64,000 nucleotides of DNA from NCBI RefSeq assembly GCF_014705605.1, contig NZ_JACXIZ010000024.1, forward strand, positions 1-64,000, written 5' to 3'. The notes beneath the pieces are model-generated. The model was given only the letters and a program-made list of their open reading frames with translations. It made no database searches and was not told the DNA's origin. Both the position numbers and the translations under genes were made by a program. The DNA comes from Paenibacillus sabuli (GTDB lineage Bacteria; Bacillota; Bacilli; Paenibacillales; Paenibacillaceae). Positions 16,075 to 24,861 of the stretch are shown in pieces; the first letter of the stretch is position 1, and each line of letters begins with the position of its first letter.

Positions 16075-16794
16075 ATGGAAATCAATCGCCTTTCACTGTT
16101 TTTAGGTCGCCCTCATAGACATGGTTCCGATATTCAGCTTCATTCTCCGACCATCGCGCAGATTGCGGAGGTAGGCGAGACGACTTATTACGTATACTTG
16201 ACGCTGGCCTCATTCGATAAGGAGAAAATCTTGCTGCGGCTATTCCAGCTCCCAGGCGAGGACTATGCTCGTCTGGACGACGTCGCGGATTACGAGGTGC
16301 TGACCGGGCATCCGGCCATCCGGGGCCATCTGTGCACGGCGCTGTCGTTTTTTGCGCGGGAGGCGGTCGATTTCGATCCGGTCAAACGCTCGTTCACGGT
16401 GCGAGATCGGCCGCTGGCGACAGCGGACAACTACTCCAAGGTCGCGGCCCTGATCGCCACGCTGTGCGGGGTGGAGCAGCCGAGCGCCGCACCGAAGCTT
16501 AAAAACGCCCGTGCGCGCGAGCTGTTCGACAAATTGGCGCGGCTGCGTGAGACGCGCGGCAAAACGGCGGGCGATACACTGGAGCTTAAGGATTTGCTCT
16601 CCATTTTATGCGCAATGAACGGCAACGGCATCGACGTTTTTAATGTCGCGGAGCTGACGATCTATCAGGTGTATGAGCACTTCGAGCGGTTGAAGCTGAA
16701 GGAATCGCACAACCGGGTATTGCCTGTATGGGCGAACGGTCATCTGCGCGAGCACGACAAGCTGCCGGAGTGGATCAGTCGCACAAAGCTATAA
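16075..16794 (+). CDS. Phage-like protein of the tail module, function unassigned
   Basis: 239 residues from the ATG at 16075 (GCGGGGAG upstream). The N-terminal SPTIAQIAEVGETTYYVYL resembles a segment I associate with tail-region proteins of Gram-positive siphoviruses. The C-terminal LSILCAMNGNGIDVFNVAELTIYQVYEHFERL is a helical region. There is no signal peptide or membrane segment. It lies directly before the tail tube gene, where tail terminator or assembly proteins are often encoded, but I cannot assign which. Soluble, mixed alpha/beta composition, GC-rich like its neighbours. Confidence 0.6.
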   Translation: MEINRLSLFLGRPHRHGSDIQLHSPTIAQIAEVGETTYYVYLTLASFDKEKILLRLFQLPGEDYARLDDVADYEVLTGHPAIRGHLCTALSFFAREAVDFDPVKRSFTVRDRPLATADNYSKVAALIATLCGVEQPSAAPKLKNARARELFDKLARLRETRGKTAGDTLELKDLLSILCAMNGNGIDVFNVAELTIYQVYEHFERLKLKESHNRVLPVWANGHLREHDKLPEWISRTKL

Positions 16795-16828
16795 CAAAAA
16801 TTTGAACAAGTACAGGGAGGAAAACAAT

Positions 16829-17599
16829 ATGGCAATGGATTTGGGACGTTACGGCTCGAGGGAAGTATTGAAGCTCCAAATGTTCGACGCGACGACGGAG
16901 AAGCCGCTGATGTACTTCGATTATGCCAACACGGTGTCGCAGGCATGGGCCGCGACGCGTGTCTATGCGAATGGTGCGGGCGCTCGCCGGATGGCGTGGG
17001 ACGGCGACAAGCAGGAGACGCTGACGGTGGAAACGCAGGTGTTCACGATGCAGCATCTGGCACTCTTGGCGGGCGAGGAGATCAAAAGCGGCGCGGCCAA
17101 CATCTACCGCTCCGAAATCCTCACGGTCATCGATGGGGGCAGCGGCGCCAAAACGGTGCAGCTGTCGAAGCCGGCGATCGGCGGCGCGGAAGCGGTAAGC
17201 GTGTTCGCGTATGTGAACGGCGTGCTGGCCGAGCCGCAGGACATCGAGACCGTGACGGGCTCGGATGTGGAGCTGGCGACCTCTGCAACCGTCGCGATCG
17301 GCGACGAGGTCGAGGTATACTACCAGTTCCAATCCGCGGCCTCGCATACGCTGCAATTCACAGCCAAGGGCTTCCCGAAATATGTCAAGCTCGTCGGCGA
17401 CACGTTGTATCAGGACGAGGTGTCGGGCGAGGCGGTGGCCGCGCAGATTACCTACTACAAGGCGAAGCTGCAGCCGAACTTCACGCTTGCGATGAGCTCG
17501 AGCGGCGACCCGGCCTCGGTATCGCTCGTCTTCGATCTGTTCGCCCACAAGCTGGACGGCGTCGATGTGACGAGCGAGCTCGTGTTGTACGAAGAATAA
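16829..17599 (+). CDS. Major tail tube protein (siphovirus type)
   Basis: 256 residues starting MAMDLGRYG after AGGGAGG. The protein is rich in beta strands. It contains VETQVFTMQHLALLAGEEI, a middle GGAEAVSVFAYVNGV domain, and a C-terminal LVGDTLYQDEV...YYKAKLQPNFTLAMSSSGDPASVSLVFDLFAH part. This order is usual in major tail (tube) proteins of Firmicutes siphoviruses, where the last segment ends with an Asn-x-Thr-Leu strand and a GDP turn. It would polymerise into the tube around the tape measure. It is followed by a 495-base gap that separates it from the chaperone-like genes. Confidence 0.75.
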   Translation: MAMDLGRYGSREVLKLQMFDATTEKPLMYFDYANTVSQAWAATRVYANGAGARRMAWDGDKQETLTVETQVFTMQHLALLAGEEIKSGAANIYRSEILTVIDGGSGAKTVQLSKPAIGGAEAVSVFAYVNGVLAEPQDIETVTGSDVELATSATVAIGDEVEVYYQFQSAASHTLQFTAKGFPKYVKLVGDTLYQDEVSGEAVAAQITYYKAKLQPNFTLAMSSSGDPASVSLVFDLFAHKLDGVDVTSELVLYEE

Positions 17600-18094
17600 A
17601 AAGGCCCGGCGTGCAAACGGAGCCGCCTGTGCCGAGGGCCAGTGTGCGCCGAGAGGGAGAGTGCACGGCTACAAGGGCTGTAAGCAGGGCGAGGGCTGTT
17701 GAACGGCTATGAAGGCTCAGTGCAAGGCGAAGGCTAGTGCGCCGCTTTCCGGTAAGTGGCACAGCACGTGCCGCTCGCTGGATCGGCGTCTGCCGGCAGC
17801 TGACACGGGGCGGCTTAGCGAAGGTGGGAACTGTAACGGTCACCAGCGGCGCTTAGCGCCGAAATTGGACACCTGTGCGGTTGTAACGGTCACCAGCGAC
17901 GCTTAGCGGGCGTTTGCACTCCTCAGAAGGAGCAAAATCCTCGCTAAGCGTTCTCCTGGTCCGTTACACGTTGAAGAGAGCCAAAAAACTGCGCTAAGCG
18001 GCGCTCATGTCCATTTGAGACGGATCCATTACTGGAGGACCGCATGGATTAGTCTTCGGCGCGAAAGTTCACACAATCAGGAGGGAATGGACGA
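17600..18094. repeat. Intergenic gap inside the tail operon with palindromic repeats
   Basis: No gene is seen. Two direct 26-base copies (17833-17858 and 17883-17908, one mismatch) begin GTAACGGTCACCAG and end CGCTTAGCG. An inverted relative lies at about 17942-17967 (CGCTAAGCG to CCGTTAC), and a further CGCTAAGCG core lies near 17992. The left part (17610-17830) is GC-rich with loose repeats of GGCTA/GGCGAG. The right end carries the AGGAGGGA ribosome site of the next gene. The repeats resemble those at 35.6 and 59.2 kb. Confidence 0.65.
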
Positions 18095-18628
18095 ATGACA
18101 AAAACGCAAAAAAATCTGACGCTCGGCTATATTGAACGCCGGAACGATAGCGAATATCGTGAACACAGGCGGCTGAACCTGAATGACGAGGTTAAGCTCG
18201 ATATCGCCCGGCGGTTCAAGCCGTCGGTTCGCGACGACGTCGTCGCGGACTACCTGGCGGCTATTCAAGACGCTGCGCAGCGCGGGCTGCCGCTCAGCGA
18301 GCGCGGGCTGCTGGCTGTGGCTGCGGCGCTGATCATCAAGCATTTCACTTCGCTGCGCACCAATGCGACCGGTTATGCCGAGCTGGCGACACTGCTGGCG
18401 AAGCTGCAGGACAGCGGATATCTGGAGCCGATTCTGGCGGCTTTTGATCCTGAGGAGCTGGAGCAGATGAACCGGCAGATTCAACGGGCGAACGAGCTGC
18501 TGACCGAGGAGCTGGAAAAGGCGGTCGCCTATCGGAGAGACGAAGGCGGTACAAGGACCGCGCAAACAGCAGGCGCTGAAGACGACGCGACGGACGTCCA
18601 GAACGCCAAAAGGAAGGTGCGCAGATGA
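18095..18628 (+). CDS. Probable tail assembly chaperone
   Basis: 177 residues, mostly helical, acidic and soluble. It lies between the tail tube gene and the tape measure, the canonical place for gpG/gpGT-type chaperones, and overlaps the following small gene as ATGA (start 18625). Visible features are RLNLNDEVKLDIARRFKP, a helical EELEQMNRQIQRANELLTEELEKAV stretch and a basic C-terminal tail KRKVRR. No obvious slippery heptamer for a -1 frameshift was seen at its end, so the chaperone pair may use separate starts. Assignment rests mainly on position. Confidence 0.6.
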   Translation: MTKTQKNLTLGYIERRNDSEYREHRRLNLNDEVKLDIARRFKPSVRDDVVADYLAAIQDAAQRGLPLSERGLLAVAAALIIKHFTSLRTNATGYAELATLLAKLQDSGYLEPILAAFDPEELEQMNRQIQRANELLTEELEKAVAYRRDEGGTRTAQTAGAEDDATDVQNAKRKVRR

Positions 18629-19059
18629 AGCTGTACGGATATGAGCTGGAGCCGTTCATGGAATTCCTCTATGGCCTGAAGCTGATGGATCGTCAAAGCC
18701 GGATGCGCACACGTCTCTTGCGGTTGCTCGGCGAACGCCAGCATGAGCTGCAGCAGGATTACGCGGATCTGCTCGGGCACTATGCGGACAAGGACGCGGA
18801 CGGCCGCATCCTGGAGGTCGAGACGGAGGACGGCGGCAAGGGCTGCCGCCTGCAGGATCCGGCGGCCTTTGAACAGGCGTACCGCGAGCTGCTGGAGGAG
18901 GAGCTGGTGATCGATGCGAGCGCCGAGCGGCTGGCGATGCTGGAGAGCGTGCGCGACGCGGTGCTCGGCTGCGGCATCGCCTTCGAAGGAGCGGCGGCCG
19001 TGCAGTACGACCGCTGGGCGGAGATTGTGGAGCAACTGGCAGACGCTTGCGATCAATAG
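18625..19059 (+). CDS. DUF1617-like phage protein
   Basis: 144 residues. The N-terminal LEPFMEFLYGLKLMDRQSRMRTRLLRLL and the following HELQQDYADLLGHYADKDADG match my memory of the small DUF1617 proteins encoded before tape measures in Gram-positive phages. The start overlaps the previous stop (ATGA), so it is translationally coupled. It is helical and acidic and has no signal or membrane segment. It could act as the second half of the tail chaperone system. Function is unproven for the family. Confidence 0.65.
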   Translation: MKLYGYELEPFMEFLYGLKLMDRQSRMRTRLLRLLGERQHELQQDYADLLGHYADKDADGRILEVETEDGGKGCRLQDPAAFEQAYRELLEEELVIDASAERLAMLESVRDAVLGCGIAFEGAAAVQYDRWAEIVEQLADACDQ

Positions 19060-19141
19060 CGAACGAGCTGACAGCTGGCGATCAGATGTCAGCTGATTTG
19101 GTATTGATGGAATGGATGGAGGGAAAGGAGCGGAGGATACG

Positions 19142-22100
19142 ATGCCCAGGCGCGACCAACAGACACTTTACATTAGCGTAGATATGGACCAAGCGGACTC
19201 GGTTGTCCGTATTAACGAGAGCATTAAGCAACTGGAGCGCTCCGGCGCGCTGGAATTGCTGGCGCTCAGGGGCGTAATCGGACCGGAGCGGGTCAAGGTG
19301 GAGGCGCGTGATCCGCTGGAGGTGCTGCTGCCGCAATCCGGCAAGGTGTCGTCCGGCGCGGCGGCGGCTGGAGGTCTGATTGCTGGAGGCCGCGCTGCAG
19401 GCGGGGGGGAATTGGCGCAGCCTGCAAGCGGCACGTCGATCGATCTGTCCGCGATTGTCGGGAAGTTGCCGGGCCAGCTCGCCGACGGCATCGACCGGCT
19501 GAAGGCGATGAGCCAGGCCGCCGCCGAGGTCGGAGTGGAAATGCAGGAGGTCGGCGAGGTCGAGCTGCGTCAATGGGACACGAGCAGCCTGATCGCAGCG
19601 GGCGCGGCGCTGCAGGACATCGAGGCTGCGAGTCCGGAAGCGACGCTGCGGGGCATCGCTGCGGCGATTCGCGCGATGGCGGCGGAAAGCGCGGCCGGCA
19701 CGAGCTGGCTGATGCAGCTCAGCCAGACGAATCGGGAGCTGTCCGCCTCGCTGACGGAGGTCGCGGCACAGCTGCGGGAGTCGCAGCGCGAGACGGAAGG
19801 CTTCAATGGCGAGTGGCTGGCGATCGTGACCAATGCCGTCACGGTTATTGCGGCAGTCGACGGCATGTCCCAGGCCATGCGGACTGCCCGTGCCGGCACG
19901 ATCGCATTTAGCACCGCGCTGCGCGGACTCGTCGCCTCGACCGGGATCGGCCTGGCGATCGCAGGCGTAAGCGTCGCAGCCGAGCTGCTATGGAACGCCT
20001 TTGCCAAATCAAAGGATAAGGTAGACGAGACGGCAGAATCGTTGCAAATGCTGAATGAGACGACTGCCAGCGCGCAGCGCTTGGACGAGCTGACGCAGAC
20101 CTACCAAACGCTAGCCAGCGCCGCGTCGTTGACAACGGAGCAAAAGCTCGAGCTCTCGCGCGTAGAGTCGGAGCTGCAGGCGAAGTATGGCCTTTCTTTG
20201 CAGAGTTTGAACGACGAGACGGGCGCTTACGAAAAAAATGCAGCGATGCTGGAAGAGAAAAACCGGCAGATGCAAGAAGAACTGCGTTTGCAGCGCGAAA
20301 AGCAATATTATGCGTTTGCCGCCGACGAGACGGATACGCGGGAAGACATTGCCTCGCAGTCCAAAAAAGCCGAGAAAGCGAGAAAAGATTTTGAAGAAGC
20401 GCAGGCCGCCCTTGACGAACTGGAGCGCAAGGCCAAGACAGGCGAAACTGCGATCATTGACTTTGATGACTGGCACTTTGAAATCGATACGAGCAACGGG
20501 CAATCCTTACAGCATATGCGCGAACAGCTTGCGGATTACTGGAGCTATACGCAAAAAGAATTCGAAGAAGGCAGCTCCAAGCTGGAAGCTTCCATTGCAT
20601 ACGCCTCCGAAAGCATCAACGGCAGGTTTCAAAATTATGTGAGCGAGATGGAGGACGGGGGAGCCGAGCTCGAACCGGTCACACGAAAGCTGTTTGAAGT
20701 GCTGGCCATGGCAGATGCGCGCGACAATCTTGGTATTGATCGCTCGCAGTTAAGCGAAGTCTTTGAAATCCTGAACGATGCCAAAATCGATTCGTTGGAG
20801 GATGCAGAGGCGGCATTAAAGCGTTTGCCGGTACAACTCTCGCTTACTGCCGACGAGGTTCAGGTGTTAAAACATGCATTCGCGAATTTAAAGGCAGACG
20901 AAGACGCCCAAAAAACCGTAGATGCATTTGCCGCTCTGCAGGAAGAAAGCAACGCCTTCATCTCCGAAGTGGACGAGCTTGGGGCGGCCTACCGCAAACT
21001 GCAAAATGGCGAACAATTATCGTTGGAGACGATGCTGAAGCTGATCGATCAACATCCGCTTTTCGCAAAATATTTGGCGGAAAATAACGGCATCATCAGG
21101 GATAAGGGTGAATTGCTCGAAACGATCGCAAATATTGAACGATTAAACTTGCTTAAAACGAAACAGAATCTGCTTGATGAAAATAAGGCAACGCTCGAAG
21201 CTTTGAATGCCAAGCGAGATCTGTATCGGCAATTCTACGAAAAAATGCCTAATTTCGTACAAGAAAAGCTTAATCTAATGGGCATCGACGGGCTGACAGA
21301 TGAAGAGCAGAAGGAAAGAGATAGGCTCATCGCACAAAATGAAGCGCTTGAAGCTCAAGTTGCTGCTTTAAAAAAACCGATTGTATTTACAATTGGGAGC
21401 GGAGGCAGCACAGGCGGAGGCTCGAATGGCGGTGGGGGCGGAAGCGACCCCGAACGGGACCATATCGATCCAACCGAGGCGCGTATCCGAGCGATCAACG
21501 AAGCGGCGCAAGAACAGCGCATCGCTAACGAAGTGCATGCAAGACTGCTGGAAAAAGCTCGGTCTGAAAAGGAATATGCCGAGGCGATTAACCAGACGAC
21601 GAAGCAAGTTGCCGGGCAAACGAAGGAGATTGACTTGCTCGGAAAAGCCAACGCCAGGTTGGAAGCGGAACGAAACAGCGCCTTGCAAAATAGCGGGTAC
21701 AGCATCGCTCAAATGGAGAGCTGGTTCGACAGTCAAGGGGAAGAGACGGAGACGTATCTGGCCTTGTACAACCGCCTTGGACCCGAAGCGCAAAAAAATC
21801 TCGGCGGCCTGCTGGACAAACTAAAGCTCTATAACGAGGCAATCGCCGACAACCGGGAAGCGCAGCAAGCGCTGGCGGAAGAAATCATCGAAAGCGCCGG
21901 AGCAATTGAAGAAGCCTATCGAGATATGCGCGAGGCGCTGAGCGAGCAGGGTGCTTCCCAGCGGGATAAGCTGAATCGTCAGGTCGGGTATATGGGCGAA
22001 ATCGATACGGCTGAAGAGGCCGGCAAAAAGGCGCGGTATGCGGAAGCGATCGGACATTCGTTGCGCGCAGAGCAAAATCAATATTTTCGAATGATGAAGG

Positions 22101-24031
22101 AGATGCGTGCCGAACTGGGCAAGGCGGATCTGTCGGAGGCATTGCGTCAGAGCTATGAGCGTGCATACAAGGCGGCGGCGGACGCCTACAATGTCATAAA
22201 TGCAGAGATTATCGACCAAGCCTATTCCCTCGGAAGGCTGCAGGGCGAAGCGTCCGCTATCGGCTTCCAAGAAGCCTACGACGAGAACGTCCGCGCCCGC
22301 TCGGAGCTCGGGCTGACGCCGCAAGATCGGGAGCAAGATCTGCTGCTCTCCAATGCGATAAGCCATGACACGGAAGCGGCGATTACGAAAACGAAGCGCG
22401 TCATCACCGAGCTGGAGCGAAAAAAGACGCTGGACAACGACGCCGTAGAAGCTGCTCGTGTGGACGCCAAGCTAAGCGAAGAACGAAACAACCTGGAAGC
22501 GCTGGAAGCGCGCTTGCTGGCCGAAACCAATCGCGCGATCGAGCAGAAGCATAAGGGAATGGAAGAAGTCGACCATCAGTTGGACATGTCCATCGCCAGG
22601 CAGGCGCTGCACGAAAAAGGAACAGCGGCCTACAATCAGGAGGCCGGGCGTCAGCTCGAGCTGTATGCCGAGCAAAAACGGATGCTGCAGGAGATGGTCT
22701 GGTGGGCGGAGATGATGCTGACCCGGCAGAATCTGACGAACGAGCAGCGCGAGGCCTATACGGCGGTGCTGCAGTCCAATCGCAAGGCGATCCTGGATGT
22801 GGATCGCTCGATGCAGGGCACCGTCCGGACGCTGGAGGACACCAGCAACGCCTGGAAAAAGAATGTGGCCGACTCGGCCAAAGAAGCGATGACGCTGCTG
22901 GAGGACTACTACCGGCGCCAGGGCGAGCTGGCCCGGGAAGCCCTGGATGAGGAACTGGATGCGTATCGCCAGTGGGTGGGCGCCAGGCGCAAGCTGCTGG
23001 ATCGTACGAGCGAGCAGGAGGACTTCCACAAGCAACGCGAGCGATTGCAAGCGGACGAGTTGGAGCTGCAGCAGAAGATCGACGCGCGCATGCTCGACGA
23101 CAGCTGGCAGGGCAAGGCCGAGCGCGAGCAATTGGAAAAAGAGCTGGCAGCCAAAAAAGAGGAGCTGGCGGAGCTGGAGCTGCAGCGCAATCGGCAGCTG
23201 CGTCGGGACAATTACGACGATCTGCTGGAAGCCAAGGAAAAGGAAGTGGAAGCGGAAAAGGCGGCCGCCGAACAAAAGTGGCAGCAGGACCTGGAGCGCG
23301 ATGTCTACTATAGCGGATTGAAGGAAGCGCTGCTGCAAAACAATGCCGACCGAATGGCTGGAATCTTGCAGCAATTCTCAGTCCATGTGCAGGGGTATAT
23401 GGATCAGGTCGGGCAGAGCATCGATGCCAATCTGATCGCGAAGCTCAAGCTCGTGGAAGACCTGCAGGGCTTCGGGGGATCGATCGAGCAATTGCTGCGC
23501 GAGAAGCCGGCCGACTATGAGCTGCCGGCAGAGAACCCGAAGGCCGTGGACATCTGGGGCGTGCCCTTGCGAGGGGAGGATGCCTCGGAGGTGCAAGCGG
23601 ATTACGCCAGGTACCTGCGCAACAAGCAGGAGGCGGAAGCGCTCGGAAATGCCAAGCATCCGCGCTTTCAGTCGCTTAAAGCCGAGAACGACAGCCTGCG
23701 CGCGAAATACAACTTCCCGGATCTGGACTATCAATCGATGCTGGAGCTCGGGTTGTACGGAATGGGTGAAGCCGGTGTGCCGACAGCAGCCGGAGCAAGC
23801 GGCGTCTGGAGCCAGTTGAAAGACAAGCCTATCGAAATTGGAAGCCAGCTGGTCTCGTCGCTAATCAGCGCTGTGACGGCTCAGTTCCGTCTTCCCGAGC
23901 TGCAGCGGGCCGAGCCTGGCGCGACGAACTATTACCTTAGCGCACCAGTTACGCTATCGGACGGACGGGAATCCGATGCGGTGCGTTTCGTGAATACCAT
24001 TTTCGATACGATTAAACGAAAGGAACACTAG
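19142..24031 (+). CDS. Tape measure protein
   Basis: 1629 residues from the ATG at 19142, with GGAGCGGAGG upstream. It is the longest gene of the locus and sits in the canonical place before Dit. Long helical, heptad-like stretches dominate. One hydrophobic part (about residues 245-290, ending VASTGIGLAIAGVSVAAELL) could insert into membrane. A flexible Gly/Ser linker (GGSTGGGSNGGGGGSDP) lies near residue 755. At roughly 1.5 angstrom per residue it would set a tail of about 240 nm; that is an estimate. The segment about 20.2-21.4 kb is visibly less GC-rich than the flanks, a sign of mosaic origin. No peptidoglycan hydrolase domain was recognised. Confidence 0.88.
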   Translation: MPRRDQQTLYISVDMDQADSVVRINESIKQLERSGALELLALRGVIGPERVKVEARDPLEVLLPQSGKVSSGAAAAGGLIAGGRAAGGGELAQPASGTSIDLSAIVGKLPGQLADGIDRLKAMSQAAAEVGVEMQEVGEVELRQWDTSSLIAAGAALQDIEAASPEATLRGIAAAIRAMAAESAAGTSWLMQLSQTNRELSASLTEVAAQLRESQRETEGFNGEWLAIVTNAVTVIAAVDGMSQAMRTARAGTIAFSTALRGLVASTGIGLAIAGVSVAAELLWNAFAKSKDKVDETAESLQMLNETTASAQRLDELTQTYQTLASAASLTTEQKLELSRVESELQAKYGLSLQSLNDETGAYEKNAAMLEEKNRQMQEELRLQREKQYYAFAADETDTREDIASQSKKAEKARKDFEEAQAALDELERKAKTGETAIIDFDDWHFEIDTSNGQSLQHMREQLADYWSYTQKEFEEGSSKLEASIAYASESINGRFQNYVSEMEDGGAELEPVTRKLFEVLAMADARDNLGIDRSQLSEVFEILNDAKIDSLEDAEAALKRLPVQLSLTADEVQVLKHAFANLKADEDAQKTVDAFAALQEESNAFISEVDELGAAYRKLQNGEQLSLETMLKLIDQHPLFAKYLAENNGIIRDKGELLETIANIERLNLLKTKQNLLDENKATLEALNAKRDLYRQFYEKMPNFVQEKLNLMGIDGLTDEEQKERDRLIAQNEALEAQVAALKKPIVFTIGSGGSTGGGSNGGGGGSDPERDHIDPTEARIRAINEAAQEQRIANEVHARLLEKARSEKEYAEAINQTTKQVAGQTKEIDLLGKANARLEAERNSALQNSGYSIAQMESWFDSQGEETETYLALYNRLGPEAQKNLGGLLDKLKLYNEAIADNREAQQALAEEIIESAGAIEEAYRDMREALSEQGASQRDKLNRQVGYMGEIDTAEEAGKKARYAEAIGHSLRAEQNQYFRMMKEMRAELGKADLSEALRQSYERAYKAAADAYNVINAEIIDQAYSLGRLQGEASAIGFQEAYDENVRARSELGLTPQDREQDLLLSNAISHDTEAAITKTKRVITELERKKTLDNDAVEAARVDAKLSEERNNLEALEARLLAETNRAIEQKHKGMEEVDHQLDMSIARQALHEKGTAAYNQEAGRQLELYAEQKRMLQEMVWWAEMMLTRQNLTNEQREAYTAVLQSNRKAILDVDRSMQGTVRTLEDTSNAWKKNVADSAKEAMTLLEDYYRRQGELAREALDEELDAYRQWVGARRKLLDRTSEQEDFHKQRERLQADELELQQKIDARMLDDSWQGKAEREQLEKELAAKKEELAELELQRNRQLRRDNYDDLLEAKEKEVEAEKAAAEQKWQQDLERDVYYSGLKEALLQNNADRMAGILQQFSVHVQGYMDQVGQSIDANLIAKLKLVEDLQGFGGSIEQLLREKPADYELPAENPKAVDIWGVPLRGEDASEVQADYARYLRNKQEAEALGNAKHPRFQSLKAENDSLRAKYNFPDLDYQSMLELGLYGMGEAGVPTAAGASGVWSQLKDKPIEIGSQLVSSLISAVTAQFRLPELQRAEPGATNYYLSAPVTLSDGRESDAVRFVNTIFDTIKRKEH

Positions 24032-24067
24032 CGCAGGCTGATCGTTAAAGAGAAAGGAGGAAATCGA

Positions 24068-24847
24068 ATGTCGATGCATGGCAGCTTGCATTTTACATTC
24101 AACGGGGAATCCAGCCGTCAATACGGCGTCGTGCTCGCGACGATCGGCGGGGGCCTGTTATCCGAGCCGTTTTTGCCGAATACGTCGCTGCTGGAGGAGC
24201 GCATTCGAGGGCGGCATCACGTCTATCCGACGGGGACCGCCTACGATCCATTGGAATTTACGCTCTCTCTGGCCTTTGAGGAGGAAGCGAGCCCCGAACG
24301 CTTGCGCCGTCTGGCGGCCTGGCTCCGTTCGAGCCGCTACGCCCCGCTTGTTTTTGAGGACAAGCCGACGCATGTGTACTGGTGCCAGCCGGTCAAGGAT
24401 GCTGCTTTTCAGCACAACGGCAGGGGGAGCGGCTATGTCACGGTATCGTTTCGCTGCAATGCGCCTTGGGCGTTTACACCGGTCTACACACAGGCCAGAC
24501 AGTTTGCGGACAATACGGTGCAAGGGACGGACTACGTGTTTGAGAACAACGGCGATGCGGCGGTATTTCCGATCATGGCGGTTCATCTCCTCGAAGGCAG
24601 CGGGTTCAAGCTGGTGAATACGTCCAACAAGGGTGAATATTTCGAGCTGCAGGACCTTGCGCCGGATGAGAAGCTGGTGATCGATCATGAGACCAAGGAT
24701 ATTCGGAGCGATCTGCCGCAGGTATATCGCTACCGCAATCGTACGGCGGGCAGTCGTTTTATGCGCATGCTGCCCGGTGCCAATCATCTTAAAATCTACG
24801 GGCACATCCAATTGACGATGACGTGTCAAGCGCCGTTGCTTGGATAG
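24068..24847 (+). CDS. Distal tail protein (Dit)
   Basis: 259 residues. The N-terminal half begins LHFTFNGESSRQYGVVLATIGGGLL and runs through PFLPNTSLLEERIRGRHHVYPTG and DPLEFTLSLAFEE, the pattern of the Siphovirus tail component family that forms the hexameric hub. The C-terminal half, with a galectin-like beta arrangement (FPIMAVHLLEGSGFKLVNTSN), is the Dit tower part. It lies between tape measure and Tal as expected. AAAGGAGG is upstream of the ATG. It would join the tube to the tail-tip protein and fibres. Confidence 0.85.
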   Translation: MSMHGSLHFTFNGESSRQYGVVLATIGGGLLSEPFLPNTSLLEERIRGRHHVYPTGTAYDPLEFTLSLAFEEEASPERLRRLAAWLRSSRYAPLVFEDKPTHVYWCQPVKDAAFQHNGRGSGYVTVSFRCNAPWAFTPVYTQARQFADNTVQGTDYVFENNGDAAVFPIMAVHLLEGSGFKLVNTSNKGEYFELQDLAPDEKLVIDHETKDIRSDLPQVYRYRNRTAGSRFMRMLPGANHLKIYGHIQLTMTCQAPLLG

Positions 24848-24861
24848 GAGGGGCAACCAAT

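Noticed and set aside
17833-17968. CRISPR array
   Set aside because: Only two direct copies with one spacer, an inverted copy, and no cas genes.
16829-24031. Contractile (R-type/PBSX-like) particle
   Set aside because: No sheath, LysM hub, gpV-like spike or baseplate wedge genes; Dit and Tal indicate a non-contractile tail.
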